Positions 33,778 through 41,112 of a stretch of DNA of 64,000 nucleotides are shown one piece after another. The notes beneath the pieces were generated by a model. It ran no database searches. It was not told the origin of the DNA and saw nothing but the letters and a program-made list of their open reading frames with translations. Within the stretch, counting starts at the first letter, position 1. Every line of letters starts with the position of its first letter. Location of the stretch: contig NZ_BAFQ01000206.1 of NCBI RefSeq assembly GCF_000308375.1, positions 1-64,000 on the forward strand, written 5' to 3'. The position numbers and the translations under genes are program-made. The DNA is from Nocardia aobensis NBRC 100429. GTDB lineage: Bacteria; Actinomycetota; Actinomycetes; Mycobacteriales; Mycobacteriaceae.

Positions 33778-34473
33778 TCAGAATCCCGACATCAGCTTCT
33801 TCCACTGCACGCCGAACGGATGTTTCGCGGTGATCGAGCTGAACCGGCTGCGCCCGTGCACGATGACGTGCAGCGGTCCGATCGGCGGGCCGGTCCGCAC
33901 CTTGTTGTTGGCGCTGGAGCCGATCAGCTCCACGCCGTTGAGGTCGACGGTCGCCTCACCGGGCAGGATCATGGTCAGCGAGCTGCAGAAATCGTCGACC
34001 CGGATCTCGACCACCTGGGTCGACATCACGGCCTGGGTGAAATCCAGGGTGACGCCGGAGAGGTAGCTGTTGACATACAGCGACGGCGGCACCTGCCACG
34101 GGCCCTTGCGGGTGACGCCGGACAGCCGCGGACGAATCGCGGTTTCCGCGTCGGTGCGTCCACCGGGGGCACCCCACCGCCATGTCGGAGCCGGCCCGGT
34201 CGCGGCGGTCGGCTGAGTGGGATTCGGTTGTCCCGCAAGGCGAATCCCGGGCAGGTCGATCAGGACGGCGTTGAGTTCGCCGCGCGTCTTGGCGGCCAGC
34301 GCGGTATCCATGCGCTCGCTGAACTCGCCCAGCGACAGCATGCCCAACCCGACCGCGCGCTGCAGCAGGGTTCCGACATGTTCGCGCTCGGTATCCGATA
34401 CTCGCAGGTCACGGTCACCCACGGCTCCCCCGGTTCCCGCGGACCCCGGGGCGGAAACGGTCTCACCACCCAT
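33778..34473 (-). CDS. DUF1707 (SHOCT-like) domain protein with C-terminal beta domain
   Basis: 231 aa from ATG 34473 (MGGETVSAPGSAGTGG). TAGCCT lies 7 nt upstream and no Shine-Dalgarno is visible. Residues about 22-75 are a DUF1707 domain: DLRVSDTEREHVGTLLQRAV and LSLGEFSERMDTALAAKTRGEL. The C-terminal part (about 115-231) resembles the cell-wall-active/LiaF-type beta-helix (VVEIRVDDFCSSLTMILPGEATVDLNGVELIGSS as alternating strands). No membrane segment. DUF1707 proteins are common in actinobacteria; function unknown, possibly an envelope-stress adaptor (inference). Confidence 0.85.
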   Translation of the reverse strand: MGGETVSAPGSAGTGGAVGDRDLRVSDTEREHVGTLLQRAVGLGMLSLGEFSERMDTALAAKTRGELNAVLIDLPGIRLAGQPNPTQPTAATGPAPTWRWGAPGGRTDAETAIRPRLSGVTRKGPWQVPPSLYVNSYLSGVTLDFTQAVMSTQVVEIRVDDFCSSLTMILPGEATVDLNGVELIGSSANNKVRTGPPIGPLHVIVHGRSRFSSITAKHPFGVQWKKLMSGF

Positions 34474-34508
34474 GTCCCCGAGGCTACCGACGCCGCGGCC
34501 CGAGCACA

Positions 34509-34668
34509 TCAGGGCAATCCCTGATCCGGTCCCTGTTCGAGGCCCTGTTCGATGGCGTATCGGGTGAGTTCGACCCGGTTGCCGAGCTGCAGTTTGCGCA
34601 GAGTCGCCTGCACATGGTTCTCGACCGTGCGGTGGCTGACGCTCAGCCTGGTCGCCCGCCGCGTCTTC
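34509..34668 (-). pseudogene. LuxR-type response regulator (MacR-like), 3' remnant
   Basis: Reading the minus strand from 34668 gives RRATRLSVSHRTVENHVQATL and RKLQLGNRVELTRYAIEQGL, ending with TGA at 34509-34511. This is the DNA-recognition half of a LuxR/NarL C-terminal HTH. The receiver domain and the start of the HTH are absent: directly upstream the frame changes and joins kinase-like sequence. It is the 3' remnant of a response regulator gene. Confidence 0.8.
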
Positions 34669-34681
34669 CGATGCGCTCATC

Positions 34682-35057
34682 GGTGCTCCCCGTCGCATGG
34701 AATCCGGAATTCCCATTCGGTGCCGTCCCGTGATACCAGGGGTAGTCGGCGACCAGCCGGGTCGCCGCCATCAACCCGACGGCGACCGCCAGATCACCGA
34801 TCACCACCGCACGGCGCTCCCACCCGGTGACCGACCAGCGCGAGAGCCACAGCGCCGAGACGACCGACCAGAACACCAGAATGCCGATCAGCACACATCA
34901 GCGGCTGCCGCTGGTAGGACGACACCGAGGCGAACGCTGGCCCACCGCATAGAGCATCGTGACCAGACGAAACACCTGTGCAGCCCGCCACAGCGGCGCG
35001 GTCGCGGCCGTCGGTCCGGGCGCGGTCGAGTCGGCGGGCGGCGCGGCGCCCACGGAC
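34682..35057 (-). pseudogene. MacS-type sensor histidine kinase, frameshifted 5' remnant
   Basis: On the minus strand three frames together spell the membrane N-terminus of a MacS-family sensor kinase. Frame one gives APLWRAAQVFRLVTMLYAVGQ. After a one-base shift near 34938 comes ASVSSYQRQPLM. After a second shift near 34895 comes LIGILVFWSVVSALWLSR and IGDLAVAVGLMAATRLVADY. The dimerisation/phosphoacceptor and ATPase domains are missing, and the remnant runs into the 3' end of a LuxR regulator. The locus is a deleted, decayed two-component system. It lies just after the AI-2E transporter gene. Confidence 0.78.
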
Positions 35058-36347
35058 TCAGTCTTCGTCCGCCTCACCGCCGCCCGCATCGGACCGCGAT
35101 TCGGCCGGTCGATACCGGTCCAGATCGGGCCGGTCGGGATCGGCGTGGAACATCGGCTCCCCCGGTTCGCCGGTATTGAGTTCCTGATACAGCTCTTCCG
35201 GGCTGCCGGCCAGCAGCGAGCGGATCGCGGTGTTCATCACCGCGACGAACGGCACCGCCAGCAGACCGCCCGCGATACCGGCCAGCACCACGCCGGCCGT
35301 GATCGCCAGCACCACCGCGAGCGGATGGATGCGCACCGCGCGGCCCAGCAACAACGGTTGCAGCACATGGCCTTCCAGCTGCATCACCGCCACCGTGATG
35401 CCGAGCACGATCAGCGCGGTGACGAAACCCTTCGTCATCAAGGCCAGGAAGACCGCGATGAACCCCGCGAGCAGGGAGCCGACGATCGGGACGAAGGCGC
35501 CGATGAACACCAGCGATGCCAGCGGAAGGGCCAGCGGCACACTCAGAATCGCCAGCCCGGCGCCGATGCCGATGGCGTCGACGGCCGCCACCACGACGGT
35601 GGCGCGCACGAATCCGATCAGCGTGCCGAAGCCGAGCCGCCCGGCCGTGCGCACCCGTTCGCGTTGCGGGGTGGGCACGATCCGGGTCACGAAATTCCAG
35701 ATCTGGTCGCCGCCGTAGAGGAAGAAGATCAGGATGAACAGCGTCAGGAAGGCGCCGGTGAGGAATTCGCCGATCGCGGCGGCGGTGGTCAGCGCGCCGC
35801 TGGTCAGCGAATCCTGATTGGCCTCCAGCGTTTTGATGATCGTATTGCCGCCGTTGCGGATCTGATCGTTGCTCAGATGCAGCGGCCCGTTGATCAGCCA
35901 GTCCTGCACGGTATGGATGCTGGTCTTGAATTCGTCGGTCAGCTGCGGCACACCGGTGATGAACTGCTCGATGACGAAGGTGAAGATCCCCGCCAGCAAG
36001 CCCAGCGATCCGACCAGCGCCACGAATACGCCGATACCGCGCGGCATTCCGAGGCGTTGCAGCAGATCCACCAGCGGCGAGAGCAGCGCCGCCGCGAGCA
36101 GGGCGATCGCGACCGGAATGACGACCGTGGTCAGCTTGTGCGCCAGATAGGCGACCGCCAGCACCGCCACCAGGATGATCAACAGTCGCCAGCACCATTC
36201 GGCGCCCTGGCGCACCAGTGGATGCACCGAGTCGGCCGCGGTGCGCTCGCGCCCGCGACCGGATGCGGTACGGCCCGTAGCCGCCGATGCGACGCCCGCC
36301 GGGGCAGGCTCGGCCGGATTCCCGGAGGTCTTGCTGTCCCCACTCAC
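35058..36347 (-). CDS. AI-2E-family transporter, Rv0205-like
   Basis: 429 aa, about eight membrane helices. The family core is present: LTTVVIPVAIALLAAALLSP early, a soluble loop at about 140-200, and LQPLLLGRAVRIHPLAVVLA near the C-terminus, the most conserved block of PF01594. Members export small signals or drive Na+/H+ exchange; the substrate in actinobacteria is unknown. GTG 36347 is preceded at 6 nt by TAGGCT, with no Shine-Dalgarno (leaderless). Its M. tuberculosis counterpart Rv0205 sits beside mmpL3, supporting the synteny. Confidence 0.9.
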   Translation of the reverse strand: MSGDSKTSGNPAEPAPAGVASAATGRTASGRGRERTAADSVHPLVRQGAEWCWRLLIILVAVLAVAYLAHKLTTVVIPVAIALLAAALLSPLVDLLQRLGMPRGIGVFVALVGSLGLLAGIFTFVIEQFITGVPQLTDEFKTSIHTVQDWLINGPLHLSNDQIRNGGNTIIKTLEANQDSLTSGALTTAAAIGEFLTGAFLTLFILIFFLYGGDQIWNFVTRIVPTPQRERVRTAGRLGFGTLIGFVRATVVVAAVDAIGIGAGLAILSVPLALPLASLVFIGAFVPIVGSLLAGFIAVFLALMTKGFVTALIVLGITVAVMQLEGHVLQPLLLGRAVRIHPLAVVLAITAGVVLAGIAGGLLAVPFVAVMNTAIRSLLAGSPEELYQELNTGEPGEPMFHADPDRPDLDRYRPAESRSDAGGGEADED

Positions 36348-36438
36348 GCCGCGAGCCTATCGGCCGGGGACGCAACCGGCACGTGTCCGCTCCGCCCGAA
36401 TCCGGTGACCTACGCCGCGCCCCGCTAGATTGGTCAAC

Positions 36439-37947
36439 GTGTCAGCGCCTCTGGAAGCGGTCAAACAGACCATGCGAACGCGCTGGCCGCTGTACCTCGC
36501 ATCCATGCTGGCGGCCAATGCCTTCGGTGCGGTCCTGGTCTACGCGTTCATCCAGTACGGGCTGCCCGCGCCCGAGGGCACGCCGAACGGATTGCGCCGC
36601 GCCGGTCTGCTGCTTCCGGCGCTGGTCTTTTCGATCGGCGGATTCCTGAGCGTCACCGCCTCGGCGTTGATGCTGCGCCCGGTGATGCGCTGGCAGATGC
36701 GCGGCGGGCCGCCCAGTCGCCAGGAACAGATGGCGGCCCTGCACGCACCGCTGCGGCAGTCCATCCTGCACCTGCTGTTGTGGCTGGTGGGCGGTGCGGT
36801 GCTGGCCGCGCGGATCATCGTGGAAACTCCCGAGCTCGCGGGTGCGGTGATCGTCACCGAATGTATGGCCGCCACCATCGTGTTCGGCTTCACATACATG
36901 CTGGGTGAGCGGATTCTGCGGCCGGTCGCCGCGCACGCGCTGACCACCGGCACCTTCGATCACACCCTCACCCCCGGTGTCGGCACCCGCATGGCGATGA
37001 CGTGGGGTATGGGTACGTTCGCGCCGACCATCGCGATCGTGCTGCTGTGCGTCACCCAGATCACCTCGCAGGTGCACTTCTCGGCGCAGTCGCTGGCCAT
37101 CTCGATTCTGCTGCTGTGTGGCGTGGTGATCATGCAGGCGCTGGCGCTGTCGATGCTCACCGGGGCGAGCATCTCCGATCCGGTGCGTCAGCTGTCCCGC
37201 GCGATCAACCGGGTCCAGGCCGGTGCGCGCGATGTGCAGGTCGAGGTCTTCGACGGCAGTGAGATCGGCCTGCTGCAGGTCGGTTTCAACCGCATGATGG
37301 AAGAGGCCGCGCAGCGCCGCGAACTGCAGGAACTGTTCGGCCAGCACGTCGGCGAGGAAGTGGCCCGCAGAGCGCTGGAGTACGGCACCGAACTGGGTGG
37401 TGAAACCCGGTTCGTGGCCGTGCTGTTCGTCGATATGGTCGGCTCCACAGCCACCGCCGCCGAGCATCCGCCCACCGAGGTGGTCAGCCTGCTCAACGAA
37501 TTCTTCCGGGTGGTGGTCGACGTGGTCGACCGGCACAACGGCCTGATCAACAAGTTCGTCGGCGACGCCGCGCTGGCGATCTTCGGTGCGCCCCTGGACC
37601 GTCCGGACGCGCCGACCGCCGCGCTGGCCGCGGCCCGCGATCTGCGGGAGGCGCTGCGTGAGGTGCAGGGCCTGGATATCGGCATCGGGGTCTCGGCCGG
37701 CCTCGCCGTCGCCGGCAATATCGGCGCCGCGAATCGCTTCGAGTACACGGTGATCGGCGATCCGGTGAACGAGGCCTCGCGGCTCACCGAATTGGCGAAG
37801 GAACATCCGGGCCGCGTCCTGGCCTCGGGCAGCGCCCTGTACTTCGCCGACGACGACGAACAGAAGCAGTGGATCTCCGGCGACGAGGTGCAGTTGCGCG
37901 GTCGCCGCCGCAAGACCAGGCTCGCGTGGCCGAAGGCCCTGGGCTGA
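36439..37947 (+). CDS. Class III adenylate/guanylate cyclase with membrane domain and HAMP
   Basis: 502 aa from GTG 36439, with TAGATT 7 nt upstream and no Shine-Dalgarno. TTG 36430 would overlap that -10 box. Six membrane helices fill residues about 20-245, then a HAMP linker (DPVRQLSRAINRVQAG) and the catalytic domain. Metal aspartates are Asp332 (LFVDMVGST) and Asp376 (FVGDAALAIFG). Purine-selecting Lys372 precedes the second. YTVIGDPVNEASRL holds the transition-state Asn/Arg. All key residues are present, so it should make cAMP. It resembles Rv1318c-Rv1320c and Rv3645. It probably couples a membrane or lipid signal to cAMP. Confidence 0.92.
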   Translation: MSAPLEAVKQTMRTRWPLYLASMLAANAFGAVLVYAFIQYGLPAPEGTPNGLRRAGLLLPALVFSIGGFLSVTASALMLRPVMRWQMRGGPPSRQEQMAALHAPLRQSILHLLLWLVGGAVLAARIIVETPELAGAVIVTECMAATIVFGFTYMLGERILRPVAAHALTTGTFDHTLTPGVGTRMAMTWGMGTFAPTIAIVLLCVTQITSQVHFSAQSLAISILLLCGVVIMQALALSMLTGASISDPVRQLSRAINRVQAGARDVQVEVFDGSEIGLLQVGFNRMMEEAAQRRELQELFGQHVGEEVARRALEYGTELGGETRFVAVLFVDMVGSTATAAEHPPTEVVSLLNEFFRVVVDVVDRHNGLINKFVGDAALAIFGAPLDRPDAPTAALAAARDLREALREVQGLDIGIGVSAGLAVAGNIGAANRFEYTVIGDPVNEASRLTELAKEHPGRVLASGSALYFADDDEQKQWISGDEVQLRGRRRKTRLAWPKALG

Positions 37948-37957
37948 CCGGCTCCGG

Positions 37958-38842
37958 CTAGACCTTGCCGGAACCCGCCAGTTCCTCCACGATCCGCTCC
38001 AGTCCCGACTCCGCCCGGCCGTCGGCGATCATCCGATCGATCAGGTTCTTGATCGGCGCGACGATATCGAGCGCCACCCCGGCATCGCGGCTCGCGCGCA
38101 CGATCGCGTCGAAGGCGGGTTTGTGGAATCGCGCCGGTTGCGCCTCGTCGGCGTAGTCGCCGCTCTCGATCACCGCGGCATAGGCCGGAATCAACCCCGC
38201 CATCGCGGTGACGTACGCGGCCGCGCGCGGCGCGAACTCCGTCGCGGTGACTCCGGCCGAGCGGACCATGGCGGTGCCGTGGAAGAAGCCGGTGAACACG
38301 GCGTACATCCCGGCCAGCAGGGCGAAGTCGAGCAGTGCGGCGGTACCGGCATCGTCGCCGAAATACTCTGCGGTGGCGAGCTTTTCGAGGTCCGGCCGGA
38401 ATCGCTCGAAGACGGTGGCGGACCCGCTGTAGAGGATCGACGCACCGGGTCCGCCGATCATCGGCGGCACCGCCATGATGCCGCCGTCCAGGAAGTCGAT
38501 CCCGTGGGCCGCCGCCCATCGGCCGAGCTCGCGTGAATCGTCCGGAGCGGTGCTGGTGAGATTGATCAGCGCCTTGCCGCGCAACCGATCCGCCACCGGG
38601 TCGAGAACCTGGTGCACCGAGGGATGGTCGCTGAGCACGGTCAGCACGACCTCGGCGGCATCGATCGCGGCGGCGGCATCGGCACTGCTCACGGCACCGA
38701 GCGCGACGAGTTCGGTGTCCTTGCCGGGTGTGCGATTCCAGACGGTGGTGGGATTGCCGCTCCGGGTCAGGACGGCGGCGACGGCCCGGCCCATCGGGCC
38801 GAGGCCCAGCACGGCAACGGCGGTGTGTTCGTTCGCGGTCAT
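37958..38842 (-). CDS. NAD(P)-dependent oxidoreductase, imine reductase/beta-hydroxyacid dehydrogenase family (module 1)
   Basis: 294 aa from ATG 38842, AGGAG upstream. The N-terminal Rossmann domain begins VAVLGLGPMGRAVAAVL; the cofactor-selecting VWNRTPGKD favours NADPH. The substrate loop region INLTSTAPDDSRELG and the C-terminal helical domain (LDFALLAGMYAVFTGFFHG) are typical of imine-reductase-like dimers. It diverges from an HxlR regulator gene across 134 bp containing GTACCTAC/CAGGTAG repeats, so it is probably that regulator's target. Substrate unknown. A second such module lies at 44106-45453. Confidence 0.85.
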   Translation of the reverse strand: MTANEHTAVAVLGLGPMGRAVAAVLTRSGNPTTVWNRTPGKDTELVALGAVSSADAAAAIDAAEVVLTVLSDHPSVHQVLDPVADRLRGKALINLTSTAPDDSRELGRWAAAHGIDFLDGGIMAVPPMIGGPGASILYSGSATVFERFRPDLEKLATAEYFGDDAGTAALLDFALLAGMYAVFTGFFHGTAMVRSAGVTATEFAPRAAAYVTAMAGLIPAYAAVIESGDYADEAQPARFHKPAFDAIVRASRDAGVALDIVAPIKNLIDRMIADGRAESGLERIVEELAGSGKV

Positions 38843-38917
38843 CGAGAAACTCCTCTTGCTCGGGTGGATGCTGGGCGCGCCGTCATCCACCCTGGTCACC
38901 GCGAGTTGTCGGGACAA

Positions 38918-38966
38918 GTACCTACTATTCGGTGCGGTACCCACCAACAGGTAGGTGAACAGGTAG
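38918..38966. promoter_or_regulatory. Repeated GTACCTAC/CAGGTAG elements between oxidoreductase and hxlR genes (module 1)
   Basis: GTACCTAC at 38918-38925 is matched by inverted-type CAGGTAGG at 38948-38955 and CAGGTAG at 38960-38966, with GGTACCCACC between. Repeated half-sites in a short divergent region are the usual HxlR-type operator arrangement. Confidence 0.5.
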
Positions 38967-38976
38967 CGAGGGGTGG

Positions 38977-39360
38977 ATGGGCGCGAAAAGATTCGGTCCG
39001 TACTTCTGTGGGATCGACGCCGCGATGGATGTCGTCAGCGGTAAATGGAAAGGGCTGATCCTCTGGGAACTCGAGAACTACGGCGTCCGGCGATTCGGGG
39101 AACTGCGGCGCGGCCTGCCGGGAGTTTCGGAGAAGATGCTGATCCAGCAGTTGCGCGAACTCGAGGAGGACGGTCTGATCGACCGGCAGGCCCACCCCGA
39201 GGTGCCGCCGCGGGTCGAGTACCGCCTCACCGACCTGGGCCGATCGCTGAACACCGCACTCGAACCGCTCGGTGCGTGGGGCCGTGCGCGGATCGACCGC
39301 ATCGGCGCCGCGCGCGTGCAGCCGCCGGACACCCCGTCCCGCGCCGTCACGGCCGGTTGA
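38977..39360 (+). CDS. HxlR-family transcriptional regulator (module 1)
   Basis: 127 aa. Winged helix: the conserved N-terminal Cys (CGIDAAMDVVSGKWKGLILWEL, Cys11) is the redox/aldehyde-sensing residue in HypR/YodB relatives. RFGELRRGLPGVSEKMLIQQL is the HTH and LIDRQAHPEVPPRVEYRLTDLG the wing. It likely senses electrophiles or a reactive carbonyl/imine and controls the divergent oxidoreductase gene (inference). The C-terminal 20 residues beyond the domain are unstructured. Confidence 0.92.
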   Translation: MGAKRFGPYFCGIDAAMDVVSGKWKGLILWELENYGVRRFGELRRGLPGVSEKMLIQQLRELEEDGLIDRQAHPEVPPRVEYRLTDLGRSLNTALEPLGAWGRARIDRIGAARVQPPDTPSRAVTAG

Positions 39361-39370
39361 CCCGGGACCA

Positions 39371-39486
39371 CGCGTCCGCTGCCGCCTTCGGGCCCGGCCC
39401 CACTAGGCCGAGCCGATGCGCCCAGCGGGGCCGGGCCCTGCGTGGTTACGCGTCCGCTGCCGCCTTCGGGCCCGGCCCCACTAGGC
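39371..39486 (+). repeat. Two 38-bp direct repeats with a GC-rich hairpin, upstream of the YbhN-type gene
   Basis: 39371-39408 and 39449-39486 are identical over 38 bp (period 78 bp). The second copy sits in a perfect 12-bp inverted repeat, GGGGCCGGGCCC (39427-39438) and GGGCCCGGCCCC (39468-39479), with a 29-nt loop containing CGTGGTTACGC. The family matches the trmB repeats in reverse complement. Both copies end in ACTAGGC; in the second copy this yields TAGGCT, the apparent -10 element of the downstream gene. Confidence 0.85.
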
Positions 39487-39494
39487 TGGGCGTC

Positions 39495-40631
39495 GTGACG
39501 GCCCACGCTGAACCCGGCGGCGAACCGGCGCGGCCCGCGCGGCGCAGGTTCCGCTGGTTGAAATGGGTCCTCGGCGTTGCCCTGTCGGCGTTGCTGATCG
39601 CCGAGGGCGTATACCTGTGGCCGCGCCTGCACGATTCCTGGCGCAACCTCACGGAGATCCACTGGGGCTGGGTCGCGCTGTGCATCTGGATGCAGGCGTT
39701 GTCGATGAGCGGATTCGGCCGCATCCAGAAGCGCCTGCTGCGCGCCGGCGGGGTCGACGTCTCGCAACGCGCCTCGGTCTCGGTCGTCTACGGGGCCACC
39801 GCGATGTCGGTGTCGCTGCCCGCCGGCCAGGTGTTCTCCACCGCCTTCACCTATCGCCAGACCCGCCGCTGGGGTGCGAGCGCGATCGTCGCCTCCTGGC
39901 AGCTGCTGATGTCCGGCGTGGTCGCGACGAGCGGAATGCTGCTGCTCGGTGTCGGCGGCGCGCTGCTGGTCGGCAATCGCGTCGGCCCGTGGAAGCTGGT
40001 CCTCATGCTGGGCGCGGTGGCGCTGCTGGTCTGGGCGGGCAAATACGTCTCCGGTAATCCCGGTGCGCTGCAGGCGCTGGTGCGCCGCGGGGTGCGGCTG
40101 GTCAACCGGATCCGCCGCCATCCGGCCGATTCCGGTCTGGCTCACGTCGACGAGGTGCTGCGCCAGTTGGAATCGGTGGACCTGAACCGGCGCGACGCCG
40201 CGTGGGTCGCGTTCTGGGCGGTCGTGCATCGGCTCGGCGACGTGGCCTGCCTCGGTGCGGCCTGTTACGCGGTCGGCGCCGATCCGCGCTGGGCGGGCCT
40301 GCTGATCGCGTTCAGCGTGGGCAAGGCGGTCGGCACGATTCCGTTCGCACCCGGTGGCATCGTCTACGTCGACGCCACCCTCATCTACAGCCTCACCGCC
40401 GCCGCGGGACTGCCGGCCGCACAGGCGGTGGCCGCCGCCTTCGTCTACCGCATGGTGAGTTTCATTCTCGTCGCGATCATCGGCTGGATCGTCTTCGCCT
40501 TCCGCTTCCGCAATCCGCAGCTCGGTGATGCGCAGTTCGAGGAGGAATTCGAGCAGCGCTCGGCCCTGCTCGCCGAACCCCGCCGCGCCGAAGGCGGCGA
40601 CAAGCGACCCGACGGCGAGCCGCAGACCTGA
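39495..40631 (+). CDS. YbhN/UPF0104 (lysylphosphatidylglycerol synthase-like) membrane protein, Rv0204c-like
   Basis: 378 aa from GTG 39495, with TAGGCT 7 nt upstream and no Shine-Dalgarno. The larger frame running back through the repeats is not used, because those repeats are intergenic-type sequence. About eight membrane helices (first at 23-42). The family core TAMSVSLPAGQVFSTAFTYRQ and PFAPGGIVYVDATLI is typical of the MprF-flippase-like UPF0104 group. These proteins are thought to flip lipids; the substrate is unknown. Homologue Rv0204c is next to Rv0205, keeping the synteny. Confidence 0.85.
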   Translation: MTAHAEPGGEPARPARRRFRWLKWVLGVALSALLIAEGVYLWPRLHDSWRNLTEIHWGWVALCIWMQALSMSGFGRIQKRLLRAGGVDVSQRASVSVVYGATAMSVSLPAGQVFSTAFTYRQTRRWGASAIVASWQLLMSGVVATSGMLLLGVGGALLVGNRVGPWKLVLMLGAVALLVWAGKYVSGNPGALQALVRRGVRLVNRIRRHPADSGLAHVDEVLRQLESVDLNRRDAAWVAFWAVVHRLGDVACLGAACYAVGADPRWAGLLIAFSVGKAVGTIPFAPGGIVYVDATLIYSLTAAAGLPAAQAVAAAFVYRMVSFILVAIIGWIVFAFRFRNPQLGDAQFEEEFEQRSALLAEPRRAEGGDKRPDGEPQT

Positions 40632-40679
40632 GCGGTCCCGGACTCCGGCTGCCGCACCGCTGTCACTACCCTGGCGATC

Positions 40680-41090
40680 GTGAGGAAATGGCTGCCGCTG
40701 CTGATCGATGTCGTGCTGGTGATCGTGTTCTGCGCGATCGGCCGGCGCAGCCACGACGAGGCGGTGACGGCGGGTCTGCTGCGCACGGTCTGGCCGTTCG
40801 GCGCCGGTCTGCTGATCGGCTGGGTGATTGCCCTGACTCTTGCCGGCCGCGGGCGACTGTCAGCGGCGTTCGCGCATTTCGACGGATCGGCGGTGTGGCC
40901 GACCGGCGTGGCGGTGTGGTTGTCGACGTTGATCGGCGGCATGGTGCTGCGGGTGATCAGCGGTCAGGGCACCGCGGTCAGCTTCGTCATCGTCGCGGCG
41001 ACGGTCCTCGCGGTCTTCCTGCTGGGCTGGCGCGCGGTGTGGACCCTCGCCGCCCGGCGCATTCGCGTCACCGGCGCATCCGTGAACTGA
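40680..41090 (+). CDS. DUF3054 small membrane protein
   Basis: 136 aa, four membrane helices (about 5-22, 32-53, 75-95, 100-120). MRKWLPLLIDVVLVIVFCAIGRRSH and RTVWPFGAGLLIGWVI match the DUF3054 pattern. A TACCCT box lies exactly 7 nt before GTG 40680 and no ribosome site is present, a clear leaderless layout. Function unknown. It is downstream of the YbhN-type gene (48-bp gap) with its own promoter. Confidence 0.85.
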   Translation: MRKWLPLLIDVVLVIVFCAIGRRSHDEAVTAGLLRTVWPFGAGLLIGWVIALTLAGRGRLSAAFAHFDGSAVWPTGVAVWLSTLIGGMVLRVISGQGTAVSFVIVAATVLAVFLLGWRAVWTLAARRIRVTGASVN

Positions 41091-41112
41091 CCCGCGGACC
41101 GCTTCTCGACGG

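Noticed and set aside
39045..39494. N-terminal extension of the YbhN-type protein through the 39.4-kb repeats
   Set aside because: It would overlap the hxlR gene out of frame and translate repeat sequence; GTG 39495 has an ideal leaderless -10 box.
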